64,000 nt of DNA from Neoroseomonas oryzicola (GCF_012163135.1 NZ_JAAVUP010000002.1:62001-126000), one strand, 5' to 3'. Counted from the stretch's first letter, positions 34,509 to 43,242 are shown. Notes: generated by a model not told the origin, from the letters alone. A program made the numbers and translations.

Positions 34509-36260
34509 ATGGCCGCTGCCCTCGACACCACCACCCGCGCCCTGCTCCGCCGCCTCTGGTCGGCCTATGTCGGCCATCACCGGAAGGGGATCGCCGTCGC
34601 GCTGGTCTGCACCGTCGCGGTGGCGGCGATGACCGCGCTGTATCCGGTGGTCATCCAGCAATCCTTCGACCTGTTCACCGCGGGGCGGGAAGACCTGCTC
34701 TGGGCCATCCCGATCGTCATCGTCGTGGTGACGGCGCTGAAGGCGCTCGCGCAGTTCGGCCAGGCGGTCGCCATCCAGTCCGTCGTGCTGCGGGTGATCG
34801 AGGCGGTGCAGAACGACCTGTTCCGCGCGCTCACCCGCGCCGACCTCGCCGTGGTGGCGCGCGAGGCGCCGGCCCGCCATGCCGCCCGCTTCACCACCGA
34901 CGCCGCCCTGATCCGCGAGGCGCTGACCAAGTCGATCAATGCCCTTGCCGACGTGCTGACGGTCGTCGGGCTGGTGGCATCGATGGTCTATCTCGACTGG
35001 CAGATGTCGCTGGTCGCGGCACTGCTCTACCCGATCGCGGTGGTGCCGATCCTCAAGCTCGGCAAGCGCATCCGCCGTGCGTCGGGTGGCATGCAGGAAC
35101 GGGTGGGGGAGGCCGCGGCCGCCCTGACCGAATCCTTCGGCGCCGCGCGCGTGGTCCGCGCCTATCGGCTCGAACAGGCGGAGGAAGCCCGCGCCGCCGG
35201 GCTTTTCGCAAGGCTGCGCGAGAGCCTCTATCACATCGCCCGCACCCGGGCGTCGCTCGACCCGATGCTCGAGGCGCTGGGCGGCTTCGCCGTCGCCGCC
35301 GTGCTGGTCTTCGTCGGCTGGCGCGTCTCGACCGGCGCGGGCACGCTCGGCGAGTTCACCGGCTTCGTGGCCGCGCTGCTGATCGCCTCGCGCCCCGTGC
35401 GCGCGCTGGGGTCGTTGAACGCGGCGCTGCAGGAAGGGCTCGCCGGCCTCAATCGCGTCTTTGGCGTGATGGACGAACCGCGCCGCATCCTCGACGCGCC
35501 TGGCGCCGCCCCGCTGCCCGAAGGCCATGGCCAGATCGCCTTCGAGGGCGTCGGCTTCACCTATGACGGCGTTCCGGATGCGGCGCTGGCGGGCCTCACC
35601 TTCGCCGCGCAACCGGGCCAGACGGTCGCGCTGGTCGGGCCCTCGGGCGCGGGCAAGTCGACGGCGATCGCGCTGGTGCCGCGGCTCTATGACGTGACGG
35701 AGGGGCACATCGCCATCGACGGGGCGGATGTGCGGACGGTGACGCTCGCCTCGCTGCGCGACGCCATCGCCTATGTCGGCCAGGATGCGGTGATCTTCGA
35801 CGACACGGCGCACGCCAACATCGCCGCCGGCCATGCCGGGGCGACGCGCGCCGAGGTCGAGGACGCCGCCCGCGCCGCCGCCGCGCACGACTTCATCGCG
35901 GCGCTGCAGAACGGCTACGACACGGTGCTCGGCCCCGGCGGGTCGCGGCTGTCGGGCGGGCAGCGGCAGCGCATCGCGCTGGCCCGCGCGCTGCTGCGCA
36001 ACCCCCGCATCCTGCTGCTGGACGAGGCGACGAGCGCGCTCGATGCCGAGAACGAGGCGCTGGTCCAGCAGGCGCTGGCCCGGCTTCGCGCCGGCCGCAC
36101 CACCCTCGTCATCGCGCATCGCCTCGCGACGGTGCGCGACGCGGACCGGATCGTGGTGATGGAGAACGGCCGCGCGGTCGAGCAGGGCACCCATGCCGAG
36201 CTCATGGCGCTCGACGGCCTCTACGCGCGGCTGGTGCGGACCCAGGCCTTCGTGGGCTGA
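34509..36260 (+). CDS. ABC exporter, fused permease-ATPase (MsbA-like)
   Basis: 583 residues. The N-terminal half has six hydrophobic helices; the C-terminal half is a nucleotide-binding domain with Walker A 'GPSGAGKSTAIAL' near residue 382, Q-loop 'YVGQDAVIFDDT', signature 'LSGGQRQRIALARALL', 'ILLLDEATSALDAE' and 'IAHRL'. This is a half-transporter that would homodimerise and export a hydrophobic substrate (lipid, drug or peptide). A plausible SOS operator lies in its leader. It converges with a membrane-protein gene after 12 nt. Substrate unknown. Confidence 0.9.
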   Translation: MAAALDTTTRALLRRLWSAYVGHHRKGIAVALVCTVAVAAMTALYPVVIQQSFDLFTAGREDLLWAIPIVIVVVTALKALAQFGQAVAIQSVVLRVIEAVQNDLFRALTRADLAVVAREAPARHAARFTTDAALIREALTKSINALADVLTVVGLVASMVYLDWQMSLVAALLYPIAVVPILKLGKRIRRASGGMQERVGEAAAALTESFGAARVVRAYRLEQAEEARAAGLFARLRESLYHIARTRASLDPMLEALGGFAVAAVLVFVGWRVSTGAGTLGEFTGFVAALLIASRPVRALGSLNAALQEGLAGLNRVFGVMDEPRRILDAPGAAPLPEGHGQIAFEGVGFTYDGVPDAALAGLTFAAQPGQTVALVGPSGAGKSTAIALVPRLYDVTEGHIAIDGADVRTVTLASLRDAIAYVGQDAVIFDDTAHANIAAGHAGATRAEVEDAARAAAAHDFIAALQNGYDTVLGPGGSRLSGGQRQRIALARALLRNPRILLLDEATSALDAENEALVQQALARLRAGRTTLVIAHRLATVRDADRIVVMENGRAVEQGTHAELMALDGLYARLVRTQAFVG

Positions 36261-36272
36261 CGCTCGCCCTGC

Positions 36273-36887
36273 CTATCGGACGAAGGTGATGTCCGCGCGG
36301 CGCGACTTGGTCAGGTAGGCTAGGGAGAGGCCGCCGACCACGAGGATCGCCCCCCATTCGGGCGCGTAGTCCAGCAGGTGGACGAAGACGTGCGCCACCG
36401 GCACCTCGGCGTCGTAGACGAGGTTCATGATCGCCGCGACCAGCGGGATCGCGAGCAGGTTGTAGCTGATGTAGTAGTAGAAATGGACCTCGAAGATCCC
36501 GGGGAACCGCCGCGACCGGCGCATCATGGTCGCGAAGGAGACGAGGGCGACGAGCAGGTCGATCGTCACCAGCCCCGTCAGCGCGCCGCTCGCGAGCGGG
36601 AAGTCGCCCCGCACGCCGAAGAGCCACGATTCCGGATTCCCGTCGGGCCCGCGCAGCGCGAGGAAGAGGTCGAGCGTGGCGCGGATCGGCGTCATGCTCT
36701 GCAGCGCCACGAAGACGAAGAGCAGGCCCTTGAAGCCTGGCGTGATGCCCTCGACCTCCCGCGCGGATGAGAGGTAGGCGACCGACACGACAAGGATCCA
36801 GAAGGCGGTCGCGAGCACCGCGAGCGCAATCCGGATCGAGAAGTACTCCGCATACAGCGCGAGGAGGTAGACGACGGTATCGGTCAT
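36273..36887 (-). CDS. Uncharacterised multipass membrane protein
   Basis: 204 residues with about five hydrophobic helices: one double-length stretch at residues 4-40 and others near 52-78, 104-123, 134-158 and 178-194. It contains a 'HFYYYISYNLLAIPL' segment and 'TPGFKGLLFVF'. The latter loosely recalls DUF2569-type membrane proteins, but I am not sure. ATG at 36887. It lies upstream of nothing on its strand and just downstream of the polyferredoxin gene's 3' end, 87 nt away. No function proposed. Confidence 0.7.
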   Translation of the reverse strand: MTDTVVYLLALYAEYFSIRIALAVLATAFWILVVSVAYLSSAREVEGITPGFKGLLFVFVALQSMTPIRATLDLFLALRGPDGNPESWLFGVRGDFPLASGALTGLVTIDLLVALVSFATMMRRSRRFPGIFEVHFYYYISYNLLAIPLVAAIMNLVYDAEVPVAHVFVHLLDYAPEWGAILVVGGLSLAYLTKSRRADITFVR

Positions 36888-36974
36888 TGCTGCGGGCGCC
36901 CGGACGTTTCCTGCGCCGCGACAATGCCCGCTGCGGGCGGCGCGCCGTATTGACGCGCATCAAGTCGCCGCCGC

Positions 36975-39017
36975 CTAGGACTTGTCCCGCTTTGCCCGCT
37001 CCGCCTCCCGCAGGTAGTCCTCGGTGGTCTTGGTGACCGGCCGCTCCGGGCCCGCATAGGGATCGATGCCGCCCGAGGTCGCCTCGGCGACGCGGCAATC
37101 CTCGCAGAGGTCGAGCAGCGCCTGGCGCGCCGGATCGGCGAACATCCAGTGCGCCGAGAGCTTCGCCTTTACCCGCGCGATCGAGGCCTTGGTGCCGAAC
37201 AGCTTGCCGCAGCGGGCGCAGGCGGCGGGCTCTTCCTCCTTCACCACCTGCGGGACAGTGGCGGCCTCGGCGAAGCTCAGCCGCGGCTCCAGGCTGATGA
37301 CCTTCTCCGGGCAGGTCGCGGCGCACAGGCCGCACTGCACGCAGGCATCCTCGAGGAAGCGGAGCTGCGGCGTCTCGGGGTTGGCCGAGAAGGCCGAGGT
37401 CGGGCAGACGCTCGTGCAGGCGAGGCAGAGCGTGCAGCCCTCCGTCGCGACCTTCGCCACGCCGAAGGGGGCGAGGGCCGGCATCGGCACGGTCTCGGCC
37501 GGCGCCTTCGCCGCCGCGCGCAGGGCGCGGAAGGCCTGCAGCGCCATCTCCCGCGGCGTGCCGATCGCCTGGTGGGTGGACGGTGCGAAGGCGAAGGGCG
37601 CGCGGGGCATGGCGGTGAGCGCCTCGCCGAGCGAGAAGGGATCGTCGGTCTCGATCGCCGCCGCGCGCGGGCCCGCATGGCCGAGGCCGAGGCCGGCCAA
37701 CGCGGCGTTAGCATAGTCGATGTTGCGCAGCAGCCCCTCCGCGCCGTGCTTGCGCCTCGCGGGCAGCAGCACGCGGATCACGGAAGCGCCCCAGGCGAAG
37801 GCGCCGGCGATCAGCGACAGGTCGAGCGCGGTCGGCTCGTTCACCTTCAGCGGCAGCACGCGGGCGGGCAGGCCGTCGCCATGGCGGGCCAGTGCGTCGA
37901 GCAGCGGCTCGCCCTGCGCCTCGTCGTGCAGCAGCAGGGCGGGGGCCTCGCCGCCCGCCTCGCGATAGGCGAGCAGCAGGGTGCGGATGCGCCGCGCCAG
38001 CGCCTGCGCCGGGGGCAGGGTGTAGGTCGCCGCGCCGGTCGGGCAGACCGCGGCGCAGGCGCCGCAGCCGGCGCAGATCTCCGCGCTGATGACCACCTGG
38101 TCCTTGAGCGGCCCGGTGCCCGGGGTGATGGCGCCGGTCGGGCAGAGGTCGATGCAGCGCGTGCAGCCGTTCCGCTTGTTGCGCGCATGGGCGCAGAGGC
38201 TGCCCTCGAAGGTGATGAAGCGCGGCTTGTCGAAGGTGCCGACCAGATCGCCGGCCTGCGCGATGGCGTGTTCCACCGCCGCGGCATCGGCCGGGTCGGC
38301 GCGCAGGTAGCCCTGCCGCACCTCATGCGTCGGGAATAGCGGCGCGTTGCCCGTGAGATCGAGCACGATGTCGGCGCGGCTGACCGCGCCATCCTTGCCT
38401 GGCCCCCAGTCGAAGCGCGCGCGGGAGGAGGGGCGCGGCATGGCGGCGCCATCTACCGTCACCTCGAAGGCGCCGAGCCAACCGGTCGCGGCGCGCGCAC
38501 GACCCTTCATCACCGGGAAGGGCACGGCGCGGGGTGGCGTGACCTCCTCCGCGCCGGTCAGCAGCACGGTCAGGTCGAGCCGGTCCTGCAACCGGGAAGC
38601 GGCCTCGAGCGCCAAGGCATCGCGGCCGAGCACCAGCGTGACGCCGTTGCTCTCGAGCGGCACCAGCGGCGTCGCGGGCATCGGTTCGGCGGCGGCCGCG
38701 ATCAGCGCGGCCATCTTCGCGCCGGCGTTGCGGCCCTCGGTGGACCAGCCGGCGTGCTCGCGGATGTTGACGAAGGTCGGCACCGGCACCTGCGCCGCCT
38801 CGGCCTCCTGCGCGAAGAGCGGCGCCTGGGCCGTGCAGGCGACGGTCAGCGGTCGCCCGGTCGCGAGCGCCGTGAGGAAACGGTCGAGCTGCGCCATGCA
38901 GAGCTGCTCGCCGGTCCGCAGCTCGGCACCGCAGCCGCGCGCGATGGCCTTCTCGTCGAGGCGCATCGTGTCTTCGCAGGTGCACACAAGGGCGATGCGC
39001 CCGTCCGTTCCACTCAT
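36975..39017 (-). CDS. Polyferredoxin-type 4Fe-4S protein of the formate dehydrogenase locus
   Basis: 680-residue soluble protein. An N-terminal region with 'VCTCEDTM' and a globular part comes first. A two-cluster ferredoxin domain follows near residues 275-325 ('CTRCIDLCPTGAI', 'CAGCGACAAVCPTGA'), then a second near 520-575 ('CTLCLACTSVCPTSAF', 'CVQCGLCAATCPEKV'). The end has CARC...CEDC cysteines that could bind zinc or iron. Homologues regularly stand at formate dehydrogenase loci beside DUF3305/DUF3306 genes; the role is unproven, perhaps electron supply to maturation or to the enzyme. Divergent from the accessory operon with 87 nt between. Confidence 0.83.
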   Translation of the reverse strand: MSGTDGRIALVCTCEDTMRLDEKAIARGCGAELRTGEQLCMAQLDRFLTALATGRPLTVACTAQAPLFAQEAEAAQVPVPTFVNIREHAGWSTEGRNAGAKMAALIAAAAEPMPATPLVPLESNGVTLVLGRDALALEAASRLQDRLDLTVLLTGAEEVTPPRAVPFPVMKGRARAATGWLGAFEVTVDGAAMPRPSSRARFDWGPGKDGAVSRADIVLDLTGNAPLFPTHEVRQGYLRADPADAAAVEHAIAQAGDLVGTFDKPRFITFEGSLCAHARNKRNGCTRCIDLCPTGAITPGTGPLKDQVVISAEICAGCGACAAVCPTGAATYTLPPAQALARRIRTLLLAYREAGGEAPALLLHDEAQGEPLLDALARHGDGLPARVLPLKVNEPTALDLSLIAGAFAWGASVIRVLLPARRKHGAEGLLRNIDYANAALAGLGLGHAGPRAAAIETDDPFSLGEALTAMPRAPFAFAPSTHQAIGTPREMALQAFRALRAAAKAPAETVPMPALAPFGVAKVATEGCTLCLACTSVCPTSAFSANPETPQLRFLEDACVQCGLCAATCPEKVISLEPRLSFAEAATVPQVVKEEEPAACARCGKLFGTKASIARVKAKLSAHWMFADPARQALLDLCEDCRVAEATSGGIDPYAGPERPVTKTTEDYLREAERAKRDKS

Positions 39018-39104
39018 CGACCGAAAGCCCCCGACGCGCCCCCGATTGGACCTTGGGGGCTGCGCGCATATATGCCGCCCGTCACGGGAGTGCGAGGGAG
39101 CGGC
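39018..39104. promoter_or_regulatory. Divergent promoter region of the formate dehydrogenase accessory genes
   Basis: The 87-nt gap separates the divergent polyferredoxin and accessory operon. It includes a perfect 10-bp palindrome GCATATATGC at 39066-39075, the only AT-rich stretch nearby. It could be a -10 region or a site for a dimeric regulator such as a molybdate sensor; neither is proven. GAGGGAG at 39094-39100 is the ribosome site for the gene at 39105. Confidence 0.4.
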
Positions 39105-39800
39105 GTGTCCGAGGGCCTGCCCGATCTGCCGAGCGTCTTCACCCCCATCATCGCGCTGCGCGAGGTGGGGGATGCGATGGCGCGCGCGGTGGCCGAGGCG
39201 CCGCGTCATGGCGCCGGCACGCTGGTCTGGGCGCGATCCTGGTCGCGCATCGAGGCGGCGGTCGTGCTCGAGCCGGAACAGACGCTCGCCGCGGCGCGGC
39301 CGGCGCTGCTCGCGGCCATGGTCGCCTTCGCCGATGCCGTCGCGCCCTATGGCCCGTCGGAACTGCCGCTGACCTTCGACTGGCCGGGCGGCATCCGGGT
39401 GAATGGTGGGCTGGTGGGGCGGGCGAACCTCGCGGCACCGCCCGGCTGTGCCGAGGATGCCGTGCCGGACTGGCTGGTGGCCGGCATCGAGGTCGCTTTC
39501 GCCGCACCGGTGGAGGACGAGCCGGGACTCGATCCGGGCCGCACCACGCTGTTCGAGGAAGGCTTCAACGACACGACGCCGACCGACCTGACGGCGGGCT
39601 GGGCGCGGCACCTGATGGCGAACCTCGCCGACTGGCAGGGCGGCGGCTTCCGCGTGCTGGCGGAACGCTACCTGGCGCGGCTCGACCCCGCGCTGGGGGA
39701 AGGCGCGCAGCGGGGGCTCGATCCGGCGACGGGGGACCTGCTGCTGCGCCGCGGCGCTGCGACCGAGCGGCATCCGATCGCCGGGGCGCTGGTGGCATGA
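39105..39800 (+). CDS. Biotin/lipoate ligase-like protein with degenerate active site
   Basis: 231 residues with the overall pattern of the biotin/lipoyl ligase fold: an N-terminal 'GTLVWARSWSRIEAAVVLEP' strand region, central 'FDWPGGIRVNGGLVGRANL' and a C-terminal helical domain. In real biotin ligases the first reads GRGRRGRxW and the second KWPNDL...K-L-A-G. Here the NPND-type acid and the catalytic lysine are glycines, so ligase chemistry is unlikely. GTG at 39105 has GAGGGAG upstream; ATG at 39072 is an alternative. Its stop overlaps the next gene by 4 nt. Conserved position suggests a maturation role. Confidence 0.75.
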   Translation: MSEGLPDLPSVFTPIIALREVGDAMARAVAEAPRHGAGTLVWARSWSRIEAAVVLEPEQTLAAARPALLAAMVAFADAVAPYGPSELPLTFDWPGGIRVNGGLVGRANLAAPPGCAEDAVPDWLVAGIEVAFAAPVEDEPGLDPGRTTLFEEGFNDTTPTDLTAGWARHLMANLADWQGGGFRVLAERYLARLDPALGEGAQRGLDPATGDLLLRRGAATERHPIAGALVA

Positions 39801-40345
39801 CACGGCTGCTGCGCACCATCCGGCTCGATCCTTCCGACGCGGTGGTCTTTCCGCTTGCGGCCGCGCCCGGCGAATGGGCTGTGCCCGGCGGCTTCTGCTT
39901 CTGGGACGACGACCTCGCATCGCTCTCGGGCAAGCGGCGCCAGGCCTTCCGCGCCGGCTTCCTCGGCCTCGGCTCCTTCGGCTGGTCCACGCTGGTGGAG
40001 GTCGCGGAGGCCGATGCGGCGCAGCGCGAGGCGGCGGTCGCGGCGCTGGCGGCGCATCTGCGCGCGACCTATGGCGCGCCGGACGAGGCCGCGGCGCGGG
40101 CGGCGGCGGCGGAGGAGATCGCCTTCGCCGAATCGCTCTGCGAGCATCCGCCCGGCACCATCGTCGCACTCGCCCGCAGCGCCGAGGGCGGCGAGGTGCG
40201 CGAGCGCTTCCGCACCCTGCACGAGCGCCCGCGCGCGGCGCGCGAATATGAGAGCATGCCCGTCTTCGCCGCCATCAGCGTCGAAGGCGAGGAGGAACCG
40301 GTGCAGCATCCCGACCTTGCGGCCATGGCGAGGACCCGCCGTTGA
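39797..40345 (+). CDS. Formate dehydrogenase locus protein (DUF6505-like)
   Basis: 182 residues; ATG overlaps the previous stop. The N-terminus 'RTIRLDPSDAVVFPLAAAPGEWAVPGGFCFWDDD' region is rich in aromatic residues, the middle is helical and alanine-rich, and the end is charged. From memory this matches the family DUF6505 that follows the ligase-like gene at formate dehydrogenase loci; function unknown. It has no cysteine clusters apart from two isolated cysteines, so it is not itself an Fe-S carrier. Coupled to the next gene by a TTGA overlap. Confidence 0.7.
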   Translation: MTRLLRTIRLDPSDAVVFPLAAAPGEWAVPGGFCFWDDDLASLSGKRRQAFRAGFLGLGSFGWSTLVEVAEADAAQREAAVAALAAHLRATYGAPDEAAARAAAAEEIAFAESLCEHPPGTIVALARSAEGGEVRERFRTLHERPRAAREYESMPVFAAISVEGEEEPVQHPDLAAMARTRR

Positions 40346-41382
40346 ACGAATTGCTGTCCCCCGGCGATTTCTGGGTCGCCTCCGGCCATCATCTTTGCGA
40401 CGTCATCGAGCATGGGCGGCTCGCCGCCACGCCGGACCTCTGGCGCGCCTTCCTCGCGCGTCCCGAGCTGATCCCACCCGAGGAGGCCTGCGACGCCGAG
40501 CGCGCCCTGCACGCCGCGCTGATGGCGGACCCGGCGCACCCGGTGGACCCCGCGCGCATCGCCGCCCTGGCCGATGCCGACGCGCAGGAGAATTTCGCCC
40601 AGTTCCTTGCCTTTCGCGACCGCGTCGCGGCGCGGCCATCGCTCGAGGAAGCGTGGCTTGCGCTCTATCGCGAGGGCGTCGACGGCGTCCCGCCGATCCT
40701 GCTGCAGATGCTGACGCACCTCGTTGCGCGGGCGGCGCTCGAGGGGGAGGGCGATCCCTTCGTGCTGCGCGCCGGCGAATTGCTCTTCCGCACCCAGCGC
40801 GCCGGCATCCACCAGGGTGCCACGCTGCTCGCCGACGAGGAGGTGGTCGAGATGCGCGGCCGCGACGGCGGCTTCGGCGCGCTCGGGCAGTTGCTGGTCG
40901 AGGCCGGCGCCCCGCCGCGCGAGGTCGAGCTCGACGTGCTGAACGAGGCGAACGGCACCGCCTATCACGGCCGCTCCGACGCGCATGACTTCGCCCTCGA
41001 CATCGCCGAGGGGCGCGAGGGCAGCCGCGGCATCGGGCGGATGCTGGAACGCTTCATCCGCCACATGTTTGGGGAGGAGGTCGCGATCCAGGCTGTGCCG
41101 GTGATCGAGGACCGTGCCTGGACCTGGCATGTCGGCCTCGACGCCGAGGCGACGGCGATCGCCAACGACCTCTGGCACGGGAAGAAGGTGCGGCAGGAAC
41201 GGCTGGCGCGGATCCTCTGGCTCGGCGTGCTGGAATTCCGCGATGCGTCGCGCGTGCTGCCGCGCGTGGCGGGTCGGCCGGTCTACCTCGCACTTGCGAT
41301 GGATGCGGCGAACAAGGTGCGGATGAAGCCGCAGAACCTCGTCGCCGGCCTGCCGCTGGTCGCGAAGGAGGCCGCGGCATGA
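40342..41382 (+). CDS. Formate dehydrogenase locus protein (DUF6352-like)
   Basis: 346 residues starting at TTG 40342 inside the previous stop. Features are 'SPGDFWVASGHHLCDVIEHG' at the start, a helical middle, and 'IRHMFGEEVAIQAVPVIEDRAWTWHVGLDAEA' with several histidines and tryptophans. It corresponds, as I recall it, to DUF6352. No signal peptide, so it works in the cytoplasm, where the molybdenum enzyme is assembled. No enzymatic motif recognised. Coupled by ATGA to the DUF3305 gene. Confidence 0.7.
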   Translation: MNELLSPGDFWVASGHHLCDVIEHGRLAATPDLWRAFLARPELIPPEEACDAERALHAALMADPAHPVDPARIAALADADAQENFAQFLAFRDRVAARPSLEEAWLALYREGVDGVPPILLQMLTHLVARAALEGEGDPFVLRAGELLFRTQRAGIHQGATLLADEEVVEMRGRDGGFGALGQLLVEAGAPPREVELDVLNEANGTAYHGRSDAHDFALDIAEGREGSRGIGRMLERFIRHMFGEEVAIQAVPVIEDRAWTWHVGLDAEATAIANDLWHGKKVRQERLARILWLGVLEFRDASRVLPRVAGRPVYLALAMDAANKVRMKPQNLVAGLPLVAKEAAA

Positions 41383-41891
41383 GCCTCGAGATCCCTGGCA
41401 CCGTGCGCGTGCCGGTCGGTGTGGTGGTGGAACGCAGGCCCGGCGCGACCCCCTGGGCCGAATACGCCTGGCAGGCGCGCGAGGTGATCGAGGACGCGCC
41501 CGAGGCGCCACCCTGGACGGTGCTGCGGGAGGAGAGCGGCCGCACCCTGTTCCTCGCCGGCACGGCCGAGGTCGCGCTGCACCCGACCGACACCGACAAC
41601 TATATCCACAACCTGCAGCAGGACCCGCCGCGGGCCTGGGTGGTGCTGCGCCCGGTCGCCGAGGCGCCGGGCTTCGCGCTCAAGACCGTGACGGTCGATG
41701 CGGGGGAAGCGCAGCTCTACGCCGAATCGGGCACCGACCTGCTCGAGGCCCTGCCCATGCCGCCCGGACTGCGCTTGCTGCTGGAACGCTTCGTCGCCGA
41801 GCACCACCGGGAGCGCGAGTTCCACAAGCGCAAGCGCGACAAGGCGGATACCGAAGCACTCGGCCGCCGGTCACGGGTCGACGGGCCGTGA
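41379..41891 (+). CDS. DUF3305 protein
   Basis: 170 residues. The beginning 'TVRVPVGVVVERRPGATPWAEYAWQA' and the central 'LHPTDTDNYIHNLQQDPPRAWVVLR' are the DUF3305 pattern. The C-terminus is strongly basic ('HKRKRDKADTEALGRR'). It consistently pairs with DUF3306 beside formate dehydrogenase genes in Proteobacteria. Function is unknown; a maturation or cofactor-loading role is inferred from position. ATGA overlap at both ends of the coupling chain. Confidence 0.8.
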   Translation: MSLEIPGTVRVPVGVVVERRPGATPWAEYAWQAREVIEDAPEAPPWTVLREESGRTLFLAGTAEVALHPTDTDNYIHNLQQDPPRAWVVLRPVAEAPGFALKTVTVDAGEAQLYAESGTDLLEALPMPPGLRLLLERFVAEHHREREFHKRKRDKADTEALGRRSRVDGP

Positions 41892-42514
41892 GCGGCGAGG
41901 GATTCCTCTCGCGCTGGTCGCGTCGCAAGCGCGCGGCCGAGGCCGGCCTGGACGAGGCGGAACCCCAGCCCGCGCCGCCTGCCGTCGCGGCACAGGCCGC
42001 GCCTTCCGCAGCCCAGGCGCCGGCCGCGCCGCCGGCGGCGCCCCTGCCGGTGGAACCGCCCTTCGATCCGGCCACGCTCCCGCCGGTCGAATCGCTGACG
42101 ATCGAGAGCGACATCCGGGACTTCCTCCGCAAGGAGGTGCCGGAAGCGCTGAAGCGCGCCGCGCTGCGCAAGGCCTGGGCGCTCGACCCGGCGATCCGCG
42201 ACTTCGTCGGGCCGGCGGATTATGCCTGGGACTACAATTCGCCGGACGGGGTGCCGGGCTTCTCTCTCGATATCGTGGGCGACGTTCAGAAGATGCTGGC
42301 GCAGGCGATGGGGCTCGACGCGCCGGCGCCGCCCGCTGACGCCGCGCGTCCCGCGCATGGCGAAGACACCGTGGAGGAGACGCCACCGCCCCTCGAACCC
42401 GCTGAGCCGCCGGCGGATGCGCCGATGCTTCTGGCCGATGCGCCGGTCGAGTTGCCCGCTCCGGAGCCCCCGGACCCCATGCGCCGGCGGCATGGCTCGG
42501 CGCTGCCTAGTTGA
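41888..42514 (+). CDS. DUF3306 protein
   Basis: 208 residues from GTG 41888 overlapping the DUF3305 stop. N-terminal 'FLSRWSRRKRAAEAG' leads into an Ala/Pro-rich linker. The conserved core runs from 'SDIRDFLRKEVPEALKRAALRKAW' to 'GPADYAWDYNSPDGVPGF', and a second Pro/Glu-rich tail ends the protein. The core is the DUF3306 domain. Predicted cytoplasmic, partly disordered adaptor. Last gene of the coupled accessory operon; a 100-nt AT-richer gap follows before the TorD-like gene. Confidence 0.8.
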   Translation: MSGEGFLSRWSRRKRAAEAGLDEAEPQPAPPAVAAQAAPSAAQAPAAPPAAPLPVEPPFDPATLPPVESLTIESDIRDFLRKEVPEALKRAALRKAWALDPAIRDFVGPADYAWDYNSPDGVPGFSLDIVGDVQKMLAQAMGLDAPAPPADAARPAHGEDTVEETPPPLEPAEPPADAPMLLADAPVELPAPEPPDPMRRRHGSALPS

Positions 42515-42522
42515 GAGTGGGT

Positions 42523-42560
42523 CGCAACAACTCGCAATGATTTCAATGGATTGTGTTGCG
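42523..42560 (+). promoter_or_regulatory. Inverted repeat in the leader of the catalytic formate dehydrogenase genes
   Basis: CGCAACA (42523-42529) and TGTTGCG (42554-42560) are perfect inverted arms around 24 nt of AT-rich DNA. This is the only relaxed-GC stretch between the accessory genes and the TorD-like gene, so a separate promoter and operator for the structural genes is likely. The regulator is unknown. No textbook ModE, FNR or sigma-54 site is evident. Confidence 0.45.
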
Positions 42561-42616
42561 GCGGGCGGACAACTAAATCAGTCGGGAATTGGGGAGAGAG
42601 GGAGACGGGTCCCGGC

Positions 42617-43219
42617 ATGAGTGCCCAGGGCACCGCCATGGCTGCGACGGACGCTCTGACGACGGAGCGCGCGCGGCTCTTCGCTTTGCTGGGACGGCTG
42701 CTCGTCGCGGCGCCGGATGCGCGCCTGCTCGACGCGCTGGCCGCGCTGCGCGCGGACCGCACGCCGCTCGGGGAGGCCTATGGCGCGCTGGCGCGGGCCG
42801 CCGCCGCGGCCGATTCCGTCTCGGCGGAGCGGGAATTCCACGACCTCTTCATCGGGCTCGGGCGCGGCGAGCTGATGCCCTTCGGCTCCTACTACCTCAC
42901 CGGCTTCCTGCACGAACGGCCGCTCGCGGAGCTTCGCGGCGACCTCGCGCGCCTTGGCCTCGAGAAGGCCGAGGGCGTGGCGGAGCCGGAGGACCATATC
43001 GGATCGGAATGCGAGGTCTATGCCGGGCTGCTCTCGGGCAGCTTCGATGGCGGGGCCGGCGAGGCCGAGGCCTTCTTCGCGAAGCATCTGCGGCCTTGGG
43101 CCGGGCGGTTCTTCGCGGATCTCGAGCAGGCGCAGGCGGCGCGCTTCTACCGCGCCGTCGGGCAGTTGGGGCGCGTTGCGGTGGACATCGAGCAGGCAGC
43201 CCAGGAGCTGCCGCAATGA
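42617..43219 (+). CDS. TorD/DmsD-family molybdoenzyme chaperone
   Basis: 200 residues, all-helical. The family motif 'EFHDLFIGLGRGELMPFGSYYLTGFLHERPL' region (near residues 73-103) contains the E-x2-DLF and P-Y/F-S-Y elements, and 'PEDHIGSECEVYAGLL' follows. Such chaperones bind the TAT signal of the catalytic subunit and hold it for cofactor insertion. ATG at 42617 was chosen over a shorter internal ATG because of a purine-rich leader. The stop overlaps a possible ATG of the next gene. Confidence 0.85.
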   Translation: MSAQGTAMAATDALTTERARLFALLGRLLVAAPDARLLDALAALRADRTPLGEAYGALARAAAAADSVSAEREFHDLFIGLGRGELMPFGSYYLTGFLHERPLAELRGDLARLGLEKAEGVAEPEDHIGSECEVYAGLLSGSFDGGAGEAEAFFAKHLRPWAGRFFADLEQAQAARFYRAVGQLGRVAVDIEQAAQELPQ

Positions 43220-43242
43220 GGATGACCGGGGAGAGGCATGAG

